From: Streptomyces resistomycificus
Lineage (GTDB): Bacteria; Actinomycetota; Actinomycetes; Streptomycetales; Streptomycetaceae
Length of the DNA stretch: 64,000 nt
Reading direction: 5' to 3'
Assembly (NCBI RefSeq): GCF_001514265.1
Contig: NZ_KQ948992.1
Span: 186,001 to 250,000, forward strand
Below, piece after piece: positions 32,741 through 41,255 of this stretch; position 1 is the stretch's first letter; each line of letters opens with the position of its first letter. The translations under genes and the position numbers were made by a program. The notes under the pieces were generated by a model. The model was not told the origin of the DNA. It ran no database searches and saw only the letters and a program-made list of their open reading frames with translations.

Positions 32741-33733
32741 TCACCAGGCGAACGCCTCCGGCGACGGTCCCGGACCCGGGAAGATGTCGTCCAGGCCGGC
32801 CAGCAGTTCCTCGTCGAGCTCCAGCTCGACCGCGCGCACCGCGGAGTCGAGCTGCTCGGCGGTGCGCGGGCCGACGATCGGGCCCGTCACACCGGGCCGG
32901 GTGAGCAGCCAGGCCAGGGCGGCCTCGCCGGGCTCGATCCCGTGCTTCTCGAGCAGGTCCTCGTACGCCTGGAGCTGCGCGCGTACGGCGGGGTTCGCGA
33001 GCGAGTCGGCCGCCCGACCGGAGGCACGCCGGCCGCCCTCGACCTCCTTCTTGATCACGCCGCCGAGCAGGCCGCCCTGCAGCGGGGACCAGGGGATGAT
33101 CCCGACGCCGTACTCCCGCGCGGCCGGGATGACCTCCATCTCGGCGCGGCGCTCGACGAGGTTGTAGAGGCACTGCTCGCTGACGAGGCCGATCGTGCCG
33201 GAGCGGCGGGCGGCGATCTCGTTGGCCTGGGCGATCTTGTATCCGGGGAAGTTGGAGGACCCGACGTAGAGGATCTTGCCCTGCTGGACGAGGGTGTCGA
33301 TCGCCTGCCAGATCTCCTCGAAGGGCGTGGCCCGGTCGACGTGGTGGAACTGGTAGAGGTCGATGTGGTCGGTCCGCAGCCGCTTCAGGCTGGCGTCGAC
33401 CGCGCGCCGGATGTTGAGGGCGGAGAGCTTGTCGTGGTTCGGCCAGGCGTCGCCGTCGGCGGCCATGTTGCCGTACATCTTGGTGGCGATGACGACCTTG
33501 TCGCGGTGGGCGGCGCTCTTGGCGAACCAGTTGCCGATGATCTCCTCGGTACGGCCCTTGTTCTCGCCCCACCCGTAGACGTTCGCCGTGTCGAAGAAGT
33601 TGATGCCGGCGTCCAGCGCCGCGTCCATGATCGCGTGACTGTCCGCCTCGTCGGTCTGCGGACCGAAGTTCATGGTGCCGAGCACCAGGCGGCTGACCTT
33701 GAGTCCCGTGCGTCCGAGCTGCGTGTACTTCAT
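32741..33733 (-). CDS. Aldo/keto reductase
   Basis: About 330 residues from ATG 33733 (MKYTQLGRTGLKVSRLVLGT). The AKR tetrad is visible: Asp/Tyr in FFDTANVYGWGENKGR, Lys in VVIATKMYG, His in YQFHHVDRATP. Later LVSEQCLYNLVERRAE and GIIPWSPLQGGLLGG are typical of the YghZ/Tas-like class. It should reduce an aldehyde or ketone with NADPH in the cytoplasm. GAGG lies 4 bp before the ATG. Substrate unknown. Confidence 0.88.
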   Translation of the reverse strand: MKYTQLGRTGLKVSRLVLGTMNFGPQTDEADSHAIMDAALDAGINFFDTANVYGWGENKGRTEEIIGNWFAKSAAHRDKVVIATKMYGNMAADGDAWPNHDKLSALNIRRAVDASLKRLRTDHIDLYQFHHVDRATPFEEIWQAIDTLVQQGKILYVGSSNFPGYKIAQANEIAARRSGTIGLVSEQCLYNLVERRAEMEVIPAAREYGVGIIPWSPLQGGLLGGVIKKEVEGGRRASGRAADSLANPAVRAQLQAYEDLLEKHGIEPGEAALAWLLTRPGVTGPIVGPRTAEQLDSAVRAVELELDEELLAGLDDIFPGPGPSPEAFAW

Positions 33734-33773
33734 GGTCCTCAAGCCAACGACGTGGAGTGTGCTCTATGCAAGC

Positions 33774-34451
33774 TCAGCAGTCCTCGTAGGGCCGGCCGAG
33801 GCCCCAGCCCTGGTGCATCGCGTCGGCGAAGGCGGCGGCGATCTTGTGTTCGCCTCGGGCGTTGGGGTGCGTGCCGTCGTAGGTGTCGAGGTCGATGTCG
33901 TACGACGGCGGGGTGGAGGCGAGGAGCAGCGGGGAGCGGGGCTCGTCGAGGTCGGCGGCCGTCTTGGCCAGGAGCTCGTTGAAGCGGTCGACCTGGGTGG
34001 CGAAGGGGGCGTCCGAGCGGGCCCGGACGTTCGGGATCACCGGCAGCAGGACCATCCGCACCCGCGGGTCGGCCGCGCGGGCCCCGGCGATGAAGGCGCG
34101 GGCGTTGTCGGCGGTCTGTTCGGCGTTCGTGTAGAAGCCCAGGTCGATCAGGCCGAGGGAGACCAGGAGGATGTCGGCCCGGTTGCCGCGCACCGCCTCG
34201 CCGATCAGCGGCGCCATGTGCAGCCAGCCCTCGCCCCAGCCGGCCAGGTGGGCACGCGGGAAGTCGGGCTCGGCGTACGCGTACGAGGTGGGGGCGTCCG
34301 CCACCTTGTCGTACAGCGTCTCGCGGGGTCCGACCAGGGTGAACGGACCGCCGTACGTCGTGCACAGGTGCCGCCACAGCCGGTGCCGCCAGGTGTGTTC
34401 ACCGGTGCTTCCGATGGTCATCGAGTCGCCGACCGGCATGATCCTGAGCAT
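33774..34451 (-). CDS. SGNH/GDSL hydrolase
   Basis: A ~225-residue esterase/lipase-like enzyme. Block I is PVGDSMTIGS with the nucleophile Ser near residue 8; block III has LLVSLGLIDLGFY (the Gly-x-Asn Asn is replaced by Leu-Ile-Asp, which is unusual); block V DGTHPNARGEHKIA holds the catalytic Asp/His. No signal peptide is seen, so it is probably cytoplasmic. Start is ATG 34451; a GTG at 34472 would add seven residues. Confidence 0.8.
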   Translation of the reverse strand: MLRIMPVGDSMTIGSTGEHTWRHRLWRHLCTTYGGPFTLVGPRETLYDKVADAPTSYAYAEPDFPRAHLAGWGEGWLHMAPLIGEAVRGNRADILLVSLGLIDLGFYTNAEQTADNARAFIAGARAADPRVRMVLLPVIPNVRARSDAPFATQVDRFNELLAKTAADLDEPRSPLLLASTPPSYDIDLDTYDGTHPNARGEHKIAAAFADAMHQGWGLGRPYEDC

Positions 34452-34540
34452 CCGCTCATGATGGACGATCACGGGGGCGGGTGGGGTGTGAAGCCCGCCA
34501 CCCGTCCGCGAACGCCGGGCCGGGATGGCAGGCTTGGGGG

Positions 34541-35515
34541 ATGCGTCGCTCTCTCGGGTTCCTGGCCGCGGGTCTTCTCGTCGGCGTGCTCGCCGTGCCC
34601 TCGGCAGCCGCTGACGGCGACCAGGGGTTCTCCATCACCGACCCCCGGATCACCGAGTCGAGCGGGCTGGCCGCCTCGCGGCAGCATCCCGGCGTCTACT
34701 GGACGCACAACGACAGCGACGACGGGCCGTACCTCTACGCCGTCGACAGCGCCACCGGCAAGACCGTCGCCACCGTCACCCTCACCGGCGTGGGCACCCC
34801 CCGGGACGTCGAGGCGATCTCCATAGGCCCCGACAACCAGATCTACGTCGGGGACATCGGGGACAACGACGGGGTCACCTGGTCCTATGTGTGGATCTAC
34901 CGGCTGGCCGAGCCCAAGGTGCTGAAGGACCAGACGATCCGGGCCACCCAGTACGTGGTGAAGTACGAGGACGGTTCCCGCGACGCGGAGTCCCTCGTCG
35001 TGGACCCCGACACCGGGCGGACGTACATCATCGACAAGAACGAGGAAGGCGGACACCTCTACGAGGGGCCCGCCGACCTCTCCGCCTCCGGCACCAACGT
35101 CTTCCGGCGGGCCGGTGCCGTCGATATGTGGGCCACCGACGCGGCCCTCTCGCCGGACGGCGAACAGCTCGCCGTGCGCGGCTACTTCGGTGGTGTCTGG
35201 TACGACTGGAACGGCGGGAAGATCAAGCGCGGGGGGCGGCTGAGCGTGCCCCTGCAGGGGCAGGGCGAGTCGGTCAGCTACTCCGCCGACGGTACGAAGC
35301 TGATGTACGGCAGCGAGGGCGCCGACAGCCCGGTGACGGCCGAGGACGTGCCCGGCGGTGGGTCCGACTCGGCGTCGGGGCAGGGGAGTTCGGGTTCCTC
35401 GGACTCCTCGGACACCGGGGCCGGCTCCGAGGGCAACCTCAAGGTCGGTGCCCTGGCCGTGGTGGTGGCCTGCGCCGCCCTGTTCGGGTTCCGGCGGCTG
35501 CGCCGCAGGCGCTGA
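34541..35515 (+). CDS. Cell-surface beta-propeller-like protein with C-terminal membrane anchor
   Basis: From ATG 34541 (GGGGG just upstream) the product is 324 residues. It has an N-terminal signal (MRRSLGFLAAGLLVGVLAVP, cleavage near SAAA), repeated propeller-like segments (VYWTHNDSDDGPYLYAVD, IYVGDIGDNDGVTWSYVWIY, TYIIDKNEEGGHLYEG), a Ser/Gly/Asp-rich stalk (SDSASGQGSSGSSDSSDTGA), and a C-terminal helix (LAVVVACAALFGF) with RRLRRRR. It should be exported and held at the membrane with its domain outside. Function unknown; no enzyme motif seen. Confidence 0.8.
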   Translation: MRRSLGFLAAGLLVGVLAVPSAAADGDQGFSITDPRITESSGLAASRQHPGVYWTHNDSDDGPYLYAVDSATGKTVATVTLTGVGTPRDVEAISIGPDNQIYVGDIGDNDGVTWSYVWIYRLAEPKVLKDQTIRATQYVVKYEDGSRDAESLVVDPDTGRTYIIDKNEEGGHLYEGPADLSASGTNVFRRAGAVDMWATDAALSPDGEQLAVRGYFGGVWYDWNGGKIKRGGRLSVPLQGQGESVSYSADGTKLMYGSEGADSPVTAEDVPGGGSDSASGQGSSGSSDSSDTGAGSEGNLKVGALAVVVACAALFGFRRLRRRR

Positions 35516-35694
35516 GGCCGCAGGCGCTGAGGCCGGGGGCGGCCGGCGCGTACCCGCGTGGGGAGCGGGTGTGGGGAGCAGGGGTGGCGCCGGTGGGTTT
35601 CCGGCGGCCGGGGCGCGGGCGCTGAGGCCGTGGGGGCGGCCGGCGCGTCCCCGTCTGCGCGGCGGATGTGTCGCGTCGAGCGGGGTGACGCCGG

Positions 35695-36465
35695 TCAGGT
35701 CTGTGCGTGGCGTTGTGACACGAGGACCTCGAGGCCGTCCAGGATCCGTTGCAGCCCGAACTCGAAGTGGTCGAAGTCGGGGCCGAAGGTGTCCTCGGAG
35801 AGCCCGGCCAGCAGGGGGTAGCGGCCCGACGTCATGATCTTCTCCAGCGTGGGTGCCTGGGCCGCCCAGAACTCCGCGTCCGTGAGGCCCGTGCGGCGCT
35901 CCGCCTCCTCCTGGTGCACCTGGGTGCGTGCGGCGCCGACGACATAGCCGTCGATCAGGATGATCGCCGAGACCAGTTCGGGGTCGCGCAGCCCCATCGG
36001 CTTGATCCGGGTCAGCACCTTCTCCATGCCGTCGATGGCACTGGGGCCGAGCAGCGGGCGGGACTGGTTGACCTGGAGCAGCCAGGGGTGGCGTCGGTAG
36101 AGGGCGAGGGTGGCGCGGGCCAGGGCCTCCAGGGCGGCGCGCCAGCCCTCGTCGCCGAGGTCGGCGGGGTTGTCGGAGGGCCGCTGGACGCGGTCCAGCA
36201 TCAGGTCGAGCAGCTCTGCCTTGCCGGGCACGTACCGGTACAGGGACATGGTGCCGGTGCCGAGCTCGGTGGCGATCCGGCGCATGGACACCGACTCAAG
36301 CCCGTCCTCGTCCGCGACCCGGACCGCGGTGTCCACGATGCGGTCCAGGGTCAGGGCGGGTTTGGGGCCGCGGCTGGGGCGTCTTCCGGTGTCCCACAGC
36401 AGTTCGAGCGTGCGCGCGATGTCGCCGCTGCCGCTGGTGTCCGTACTGCCCTTGCCGCTCGTCAT
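35695..36465 (-). CDS. TetR family regulator with TetR-type C-terminal domain
   Basis: The 256-residue protein has an N-terminal helix-turn-helix (LDRIVDTAVRVADEDGLESV, MRRIATELGTGTMSLYRYVP) and a TetR_C-like ligand domain with WLLQVNQSRPLLGP. It faces a DrrAB-type ABC exporter across 88 bp that contain two matching palindromes, so it is almost certainly the local repressor of that exporter and of itself. The inducing ligand is not known. Confidence 0.9.
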   Translation of the reverse strand: MTSGKGSTDTSGSGDIARTLELLWDTGRRPSRGPKPALTLDRIVDTAVRVADEDGLESVSMRRIATELGTGTMSLYRYVPGKAELLDLMLDRVQRPSDNPADLGDEGWRAALEALARATLALYRRHPWLLQVNQSRPLLGPSAIDGMEKVLTRIKPMGLRDPELVSAIILIDGYVVGAARTQVHQEEAERRTGLTDAEFWAAQAPTLEKIMTSGRYPLLAGLSEDTFGPDFDHFEFGLQRILDGLEVLVSQRHAQT

Positions 36466-36496
36466 GGGACTCAGCTTAGGTCCTCGGAAAAAAACT

Positions 36497-36511
36497 GAGT
36501 ACGGCGTACTC
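36497..36511 (+). promoter_or_regulatory. TetR operator box 1
   Basis: GAGTAC-GGC-GTACTC is a perfect 15-bp palindrome between the divergent regulator and exporter genes. Its centre is 21 bp, two DNA turns, from box 2. Confidence 0.75.
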
Positions 36512-36517
36512 TAAATC

Positions 36518-36532
36518 GGGTACGGTGTACTC
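36518..36532 (+). promoter_or_regulatory. TetR operator box 2
   Basis: GGGTAC-GGT-GTACTC differs from box 1 at two positions. The pair on the same face of the helix suggests cooperative binding by two TetR dimers. Confidence 0.7.
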
Positions 36533-36553
36533 AGTTACCGAGAAGGGGGACCC

Positions 36554-37528
36554 ATGACTGACGGATACGCGGTGCGGGCCGAGGCCCTGGAGAAGCGCTA
36601 CGGCGAGAAACGCGCCCTCGACGGTTTCGATCTGACCGTCCGCGAGGGCACCGTGCACGGCCTGCTCGGGCCGAACGGCGCCGGCAAGACCACCGCGGTC
36701 CGCATCCTGTCCACGCTGCTCCGGCTGGACGGCGGGCACGCGACGGTGGCCGGTCTCGACGTGGTCCGCCACTCGGGCGAGGTCCGCGCCCGGATCGGAC
36801 TCACCGGGCAGTACGCGGCGGTGGACGAGGTGCTCACCGGCCGGCAGAACCTGGAGATGTTCGGCCGCCTGTTCCACCTGGGCGGCAGGCGGGCCAGACT
36901 GCGGGCCGTCGAACTCCTCGACCAGTTCGACCTGACCGACGCCGCCGACAAGGGCGTTGGCAAGTACAGCGGTGGCATGCGGCGCCGGCTCGACCTCGCC
37001 GCCTCGATGATCCTGGCGCCTGCCGTCCTCTTCCTCGACGAGCCGACGACGGGACTCGACCCCCGAAGCCGCGGCGAGGTCTGGGAGTCCGTGCGGGCGT
37101 TGGTGGCGGGCGGCACCACCGTGCTGCTGACCACGCAGTACCTGGAAGAGGCGGACAAGCTGGCCTCCCATATCACCGTCATCGACCAGGGGCGGGCCAT
37201 CGCCGACGACACCCCGGACGGGCTGAAGAACCGGATCGGCGGCGACCGTATCGAGGTGGTGGTCGCCGAGCGGTCCGACATCGCGCGGGTGGTGAAGGTC
37301 GTCGCCCGGGTCTCGGACGGCGAACCCGAGTCGGACGAGACGGAGTTGCGCGTCCACGCCCCCGTCGCCGACCGGGTCGCCGCTCTCACCGACGTGGCGC
37401 GCACGCTCCAGGACGAGGGCGTGCGGGTCGAGGACATCGGGCTGCGCAGGCCGAGCCTCGACGACGTCTTCCTGCGCCTGACCGGACACCGTACGGACGT
37501 GTCGGAACCGAAGGAGGCCGCCGCATGA
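36554..37528 (+). CDS. ABC exporter ATP-binding protein (DrrA type)
   Basis: A 324-residue ATPase: Walker A GPNGAGKTT (39-47), Q-loop GLTGQYAAVDEVL, signature KYSGGMRRRLDLAA (137-150), Walker B VLFLDEPTTGLD (158-169). The H-loop histidine is replaced by Gln in LLTTQYLEEAD, as in DrrA of the daunorubicin exporter, and the C-terminal DUF4162-like extension (RIEVVVAERSDIARVV) also fits. With the overlapping permease it forms a drug-type exporter under TetR control. GAGAAGGGGG precedes the ATG. Confidence 0.9.
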   Translation: MTDGYAVRAEALEKRYGEKRALDGFDLTVREGTVHGLLGPNGAGKTTAVRILSTLLRLDGGHATVAGLDVVRHSGEVRARIGLTGQYAAVDEVLTGRQNLEMFGRLFHLGGRRARLRAVELLDQFDLTDAADKGVGKYSGGMRRRLDLAASMILAPAVLFLDEPTTGLDPRSRGEVWESVRALVAGGTTVLLTTQYLEEADKLASHITVIDQGRAIADDTPDGLKNRIGGDRIEVVVAERSDIARVVKVVARVSDGEPESDETELRVHAPVADRVAALTDVARTLQDEGVRVEDIGLRRPSLDDVFLRLTGHRTDVSEPKEAAA

Positions 37529-38346
37529 GCGCCGTGGACCTGACCGGCCAGGACTCGCGTGGCCGCGTGTACTGGCTGCTCGCCGACGTGTGGAACATCG
37601 TCCGCCGCGGCCTGACCCACTACCAGCGCCAGCCCGTCAACATCGCCTGGCAGCTGGGCTTCCCGATCCTGTCGGTCCTGCTGTACGGCTATGTCTTCGG
37701 CAGTGCGATGAAGGTGCCCGGCGGAGGGGACTACAAGGACTTCCTGATGCCCGGGATGTTCGTGATGACGATGGCCTTCGGCTTCATCAACACCGCCACC
37801 CTCGTCGTCTACGACTCCACCAAGGGGGTCATCGACCGGTTCCGTTCCATGCCGATGGCCTCGTCCGCGGTGGTCGCCGGGCGGGGGATCACCGATCTGA
37901 TCGCCGCCTGCGCGGAGTTGGCGATCATGATGCTGACGGCGGTCGCGATGGGCTGGCGGCCGGACGGCGGGCTCGGCTTCCTCGCCGCGTTCGGACTGCT
38001 GCTGTGGCTGCGGTTCGCGCTGATCTGGATCGGGGTGTGGCTGGGCCTCATGGTCCCCAACCCGGAGGCGGCGGGCGGGCTGTTCGCGGTCGCCTTCCCG
38101 CTGACGATGATCTCCAGCATCTTCGTCGCGCCCCAGCTGATGCCCGACTGGCTCGGCACGGTGGCCGCCTGGAACCCGATCTCGTCCACGGCGGCGGCCA
38201 CCCGCGAGCTGTTCGGCACACCGGTCGGCGGTGGCGACTCCTGGGTGGAGCAGCACTCACTGCTGATGGCCGGCGTGTGGCCGGTGGTGCTGACGGCGAT
38301 CTTCCTGCCGCTGGCGGTGCGGAGGTTCCGGAAGCTGAGCCGATAG
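37525..38346 (+). CDS. ABC-2 type exporter permease (DrrB type)
   Basis: A 273-residue protein with six membrane helices of the ABC-2 family: WQLGFPILSVLLYGYVFGSA, GMFVMTMAFGFINTATLVVY, then VIDRFRSMPMASSAVVAGRG, the conserved cytoplasmic loop, and IFVAPQLMPDWLGTVAAWNP near the end. The ATGA overlap with the ATPase gene shows coupled translation. Two copies of each subunit would build the exporter. Substrate unknown. Confidence 0.9.
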   Translation: MSAVDLTGQDSRGRVYWLLADVWNIVRRGLTHYQRQPVNIAWQLGFPILSVLLYGYVFGSAMKVPGGGDYKDFLMPGMFVMTMAFGFINTATLVVYDSTKGVIDRFRSMPMASSAVVAGRGITDLIAACAELAIMMLTAVAMGWRPDGGLGFLAAFGLLLWLRFALIWIGVWLGLMVPNPEAAGGLFAVAFPLTMISSIFVAPQLMPDWLGTVAAWNPISSTAAATRELFGTPVGGGDSWVEQHSLLMAGVWPVVLTAIFLPLAVRRFRKLSR

Positions 38347-38357
38347 CGTCGCGTGTC

Positions 38358-38386
38358 TTGACGTGTCCATGCGACCTGACTTCCAT
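38358..38386 (+). promoter_or_regulatory. Possible promoter of the cellulase gene
   Basis: TTGACG (38358-38363) is a good -35; a weak TTCCAT lies 17 bp further. If used, the start point would fall just before the CebR box. Confidence 0.35.
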
Positions 38387-38401
38387 GGGAGGTGCGGGGA
38401 G

Positions 38402-38415
38402 TGGGAGCGCTCCCA
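38402..38415 (+). promoter_or_regulatory. CebR operator
   Basis: TGGGAGCGCTCCCA is a perfect 14-bp palindrome identical to the known binding box of CebR, the cello-oligosaccharide-responsive LacI-family repressor of Streptomyces. It lies 41 bp before the cellulase start codon. Confidence 0.9.
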
Positions 38416-38455
38416 CTGGATTCCGGGCCCGCGCCTCCCGAGAGGAAGCAGCGAC

Positions 38456-39973
38456 ATGTTCCGCACCTTGCGAAGAGCGCTGTGCGCGGCCGCCGCGGCG
38501 CTCCTGCTGCCCCTGTTGCCGATGACCGGCGCCCAGCCGGCCCACGCGGCGGAGCCCGGCGCCGGCTACTGGCACACCAACGGCCGTCAGATCCTGGACG
38601 CGGCGGGCCAGTCGGTCCGGATCGCCGGGATCAACTGGTTCGGCTTCGAGACCTCCAACAACGTCACCCACGGCCTCTGGGCCCGCGACTACAAGAGCAT
38701 GATCGACCAAATGAGGTCGCTGGGTTACAACACCGTCCGCATCCCGTTCAGCGACGACATCTTCAAGAGCTCCACGGTCCCCAACAGCATCGACTTCTCG
38801 GGCGGCAAGAACGCCGACCTGCGGGGGCTGAACTCCCTCCAGATACTGGACAAGATCGTCTCGTACGCCGGTCAGGGCGGCCTGAAGATCGTCCTCGACC
38901 GGCATCGCCCGGACGCGGCCGGCCAGTCGGCACTCTGGTACACCGCGGCGGTCCCCGAGTCGACCTGGATCACCAACCTCAAGGCCCTGGCCACCCGCTA
39001 CAAGGGCAACCCCACCGTCATCGGCATCGACCTGCACAACGAGCCCCACGACCCCGCCTGCTGGGGCTGCGGCGACACCACGAGGGACTGGCGGCTGGCC
39101 GCCGAGCGGGCCGGCAACGCCGTGCTCTCCGTCAACCCCGAGCTGCTGATCTTCGTCGAGGGCGTGCAGACCTTCAACGGCGTCTCCGGCTGGTGGGGCG
39201 GCAACCTGATGGGCGTCGCCGAGTACCCCGTACGCCTCGACGTGCCGAACCGGATCGTGTACTCGGCCCACGACTACGCCACCAGCGTGGCCCAGCAGAG
39301 CTGGTTCAGCGACCCGTCCTTCCCGGACAACATGCCGGGGATCTGGGACAGGTACTGGGGCTACATCTTCAAGCAGAACATCGCGCCGGTGTGGGTCGGC
39401 GAGTTCGGCACCACCCTCCAGTCCACCGTGGACCAGAAGTGGCTGGCCGCACTCGTGAGTTACCTGCGGCCCACGTCGACGTACGGCAACGACTCCTTCC
39501 ACTGGACCTTCTGGTCCTGGAACCCCAACTCCGGTGACACCGGAGGGATCCTGAAGGACGACTGGCAGTCCGTGGACACGGTGAAGGACGGATACCTGAC
39601 GAGCGTCAAGGCGCCGGGATTCCCGGCCGGGGGAGGCGGTCCTTCCGACCCCACCGACCCCGGCGGGGGCACGGCCGCCTGCACCGCCGCCTACACCGTC
39701 AGCAGCGACTGGGGCAGCGGCTTCAACGCCGAGGTGAAGGTGACCAACTCGGGCACGACCCCGCTCACGTCCTGGAAGGTGACGTGGAGCTGGCCGGGCG
39801 CCCAGAAGGTCACCAGCATGTGGAACGCCACGTACACGCAGAGCGGGGCGAGCGTGACCGCCGCGAACGCCGCTCACAACGGGGCGGTCGCGGTGGGCGG
39901 CTCCGCGAGCCTCGGGTTCGGCGGCGCGCCCGGGGGCGGGGGTGTGCCGGCGGTGACGTGCACGGCCACGTGA
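38456..39973 (+). CDS. Secreted GH5 endoglucanase with C-terminal CBM2
   Basis: The 505-residue protein has a signal peptide (cleavage near AHA-AEPG), a GH5 catalytic domain (~35-385) with acid/base Glu196 in DLHNEP and nucleophile Glu316 in VWVGEFGT, the GH5 strand KIVLDRHRPD and substrate-site HDY, then a short Gly/Pro linker and a CBM2 (409-505) with Cys409/Cys502 and the cellulose-binding Trp residues. It cuts beta-1,4-glucan outside the cell. The CebR box upstream means it is induced by cellobiose/cellotriose. GAGGAAGC precedes ATG 38456. Confidence 0.93.
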   Translation: MFRTLRRALCAAAAALLLPLLPMTGAQPAHAAEPGAGYWHTNGRQILDAAGQSVRIAGINWFGFETSNNVTHGLWARDYKSMIDQMRSLGYNTVRIPFSDDIFKSSTVPNSIDFSGGKNADLRGLNSLQILDKIVSYAGQGGLKIVLDRHRPDAAGQSALWYTAAVPESTWITNLKALATRYKGNPTVIGIDLHNEPHDPACWGCGDTTRDWRLAAERAGNAVLSVNPELLIFVEGVQTFNGVSGWWGGNLMGVAEYPVRLDVPNRIVYSAHDYATSVAQQSWFSDPSFPDNMPGIWDRYWGYIFKQNIAPVWVGEFGTTLQSTVDQKWLAALVSYLRPTSTYGNDSFHWTFWSWNPNSGDTGGILKDDWQSVDTVKDGYLTSVKAPGFPAGGGGPSDPTDPGGGTAACTAAYTVSSDWGSGFNAEVKVTNSGTTPLTSWKVTWSWPGAQKVTSMWNATYTQSGASVTAANAAHNGAVAVGGSASLGFGGAPGGGGVPAVTCTAT

Positions 39974-40005
39974 CCCGTTCGGCGGCCTGATCGGTGGCCG
40001 CACGA

Positions 40006-40041
40006 GATGAGGGCGCCCGGCGTTCGCCGGGCGCCCTCATC
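40006..40041. terminator. Perfect 16-bp stem hairpin, bidirectional terminator
   Basis: GATGAGGGCGCCCGGC (40006-40021) pairs fully with 40026-40041 around loop GTTC, between the convergent cellulase and serC genes. Confidence 0.88.
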
Positions 40042-40056
40042 CTCGTACCGGAACGG

Positions 40057-41175
40057 TCAGAGCTTCTCGATCACGTAGTCGACGCACTTCGTCAGCGCCT
40101 CGACGTCCGCCGGGTCGATCGCCGGGAACATGGCGACGCGCAGCTGGTTGCGGCCGAGCTTGCGGTAGGGCTCGGTGTCGACGACGCCGTTGGCGCGCAG
40201 CACCTTGGCGACGGCGGCGGCGTCGATCTCGTCCGAGAAGTCGATCGTGCCGATGACCTGCGAACGCCTGGCCGGGTCGGTGACGAACGGGGTCGCGTAC
40301 TTGGACTCGTCCGCCCAGCCGTACAGGCGGGTCGAGGAGTCCTTCGTCCGGCCCGTGGACCAGGCCAGGCCGCCCTGGCCGTTGATCCACTCCAGCTGGT
40401 CGTTCAGCAGGAAGAGGGTCGCGAGGGCCGGGGTGTTGTACGTCTGGTTCTTGCGGGAGTTGTCGATCGCCGTCGGCAGGCTGAAGAACTCCGGGACGTG
40501 ACGGCCGGACGCGTGGATCCGCTCGGCGCGCTCGATCGCCGCCGGGGAGAACACGCCGATCCACAGGCCGCCGTCGGAGGCGAAGGACTTCTGCGGGGCG
40601 AAGTAGTAGACGTCGGTCTCGGCGATGTCGACCGGGAGGCCGCCCGCGCCGGAGGTGGCGTCCACCAGGACGAGGGAGCCCTCGTCGGCGCCGTGTACCC
40701 GCTTGATCGGGGCGGCGACACCGGTGGAGGTCTCGTTGTGGGTGAAGGCGTACACGTCGACGCCCGCCTCGGCCCGCGGATCCGGGTGGGTGCCCGGGTC
40801 GGAGGAGATGACGGTGGGCTCGGCGAGCCAGGGGGCGAGCTTGGACGCCTTGGCGAACTTGGAGGAGAACTCGCCGAAGTTGAGGTGCTGCGACTTGTTC
40901 TCGATCAGGCCGTGGGTCGCGACGTCCCAGAAGGCGGTGGAGCCGCCGTTGCCGAGGACCACCTCGTAGCCCTCGGGGAGCTGGAACAGCTCGGAGATGC
41001 CCTCGCGGACCTTGCCGACCAGGTTCTTGACCGGTGCCTGGCGGTGAGAGGTGCCCATGAGGGACGTACCGGTGGAGGCGAGTGCGTCCAGCGCCTCCGT
41101 CCGCACCTTGGAGGGTCCCGCGCCGAAACGTCCGTCCGCGGGCTTGATGTCAGAAGGAATCTGGATCTCAGCCAC
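40057..41175 (-). CDS. serC: Phosphoserine aminotransferase
   Basis: A 372-residue class V aminotransferase of the actinobacterial SerC type: RFGAGPSKVRTEALDALAST start, GTSHRQAPVKNLVGKVREG, LGNGGSTAFWDVATHGLIE, Asp in LVLVDATSGAGGLPVDI, and the PLP-binding Lys in YYFAPQKSFASDGGLW. It makes 3-phosphoserine from 3-phosphohydroxypyruvate with glutamate, the second step of serine synthesis, in the cytoplasm. Divergent from a FAD/Fe-S oxidoreductase gene. Confidence 0.95.
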   Translation of the reverse strand: MAEIQIPSDIKPADGRFGAGPSKVRTEALDALASTGTSLMGTSHRQAPVKNLVGKVREGISELFQLPEGYEVVLGNGGSTAFWDVATHGLIENKSQHLNFGEFSSKFAKASKLAPWLAEPTVISSDPGTHPDPRAEAGVDVYAFTHNETSTGVAAPIKRVHGADEGSLVLVDATSGAGGLPVDIAETDVYYFAPQKSFASDGGLWIGVFSPAAIERAERIHASGRHVPEFFSLPTAIDNSRKNQTYNTPALATLFLLNDQLEWINGQGGLAWSTGRTKDSSTRLYGWADESKYATPFVTDPARRSQVIGTIDFSDEIDAAAVAKVLRANGVVDTEPYRKLGRNQLRVAMFPAIDPADVEALTKCVDYVIEKL

Positions 41176-41255
41176 GGAAGGGAGCGTAGCCGCTGGGGGA
41201 AACCTGGTCGAAACGAAGTCCGTCGGCTGAGACGGCGTTTTGGTTTGCTGGACGC

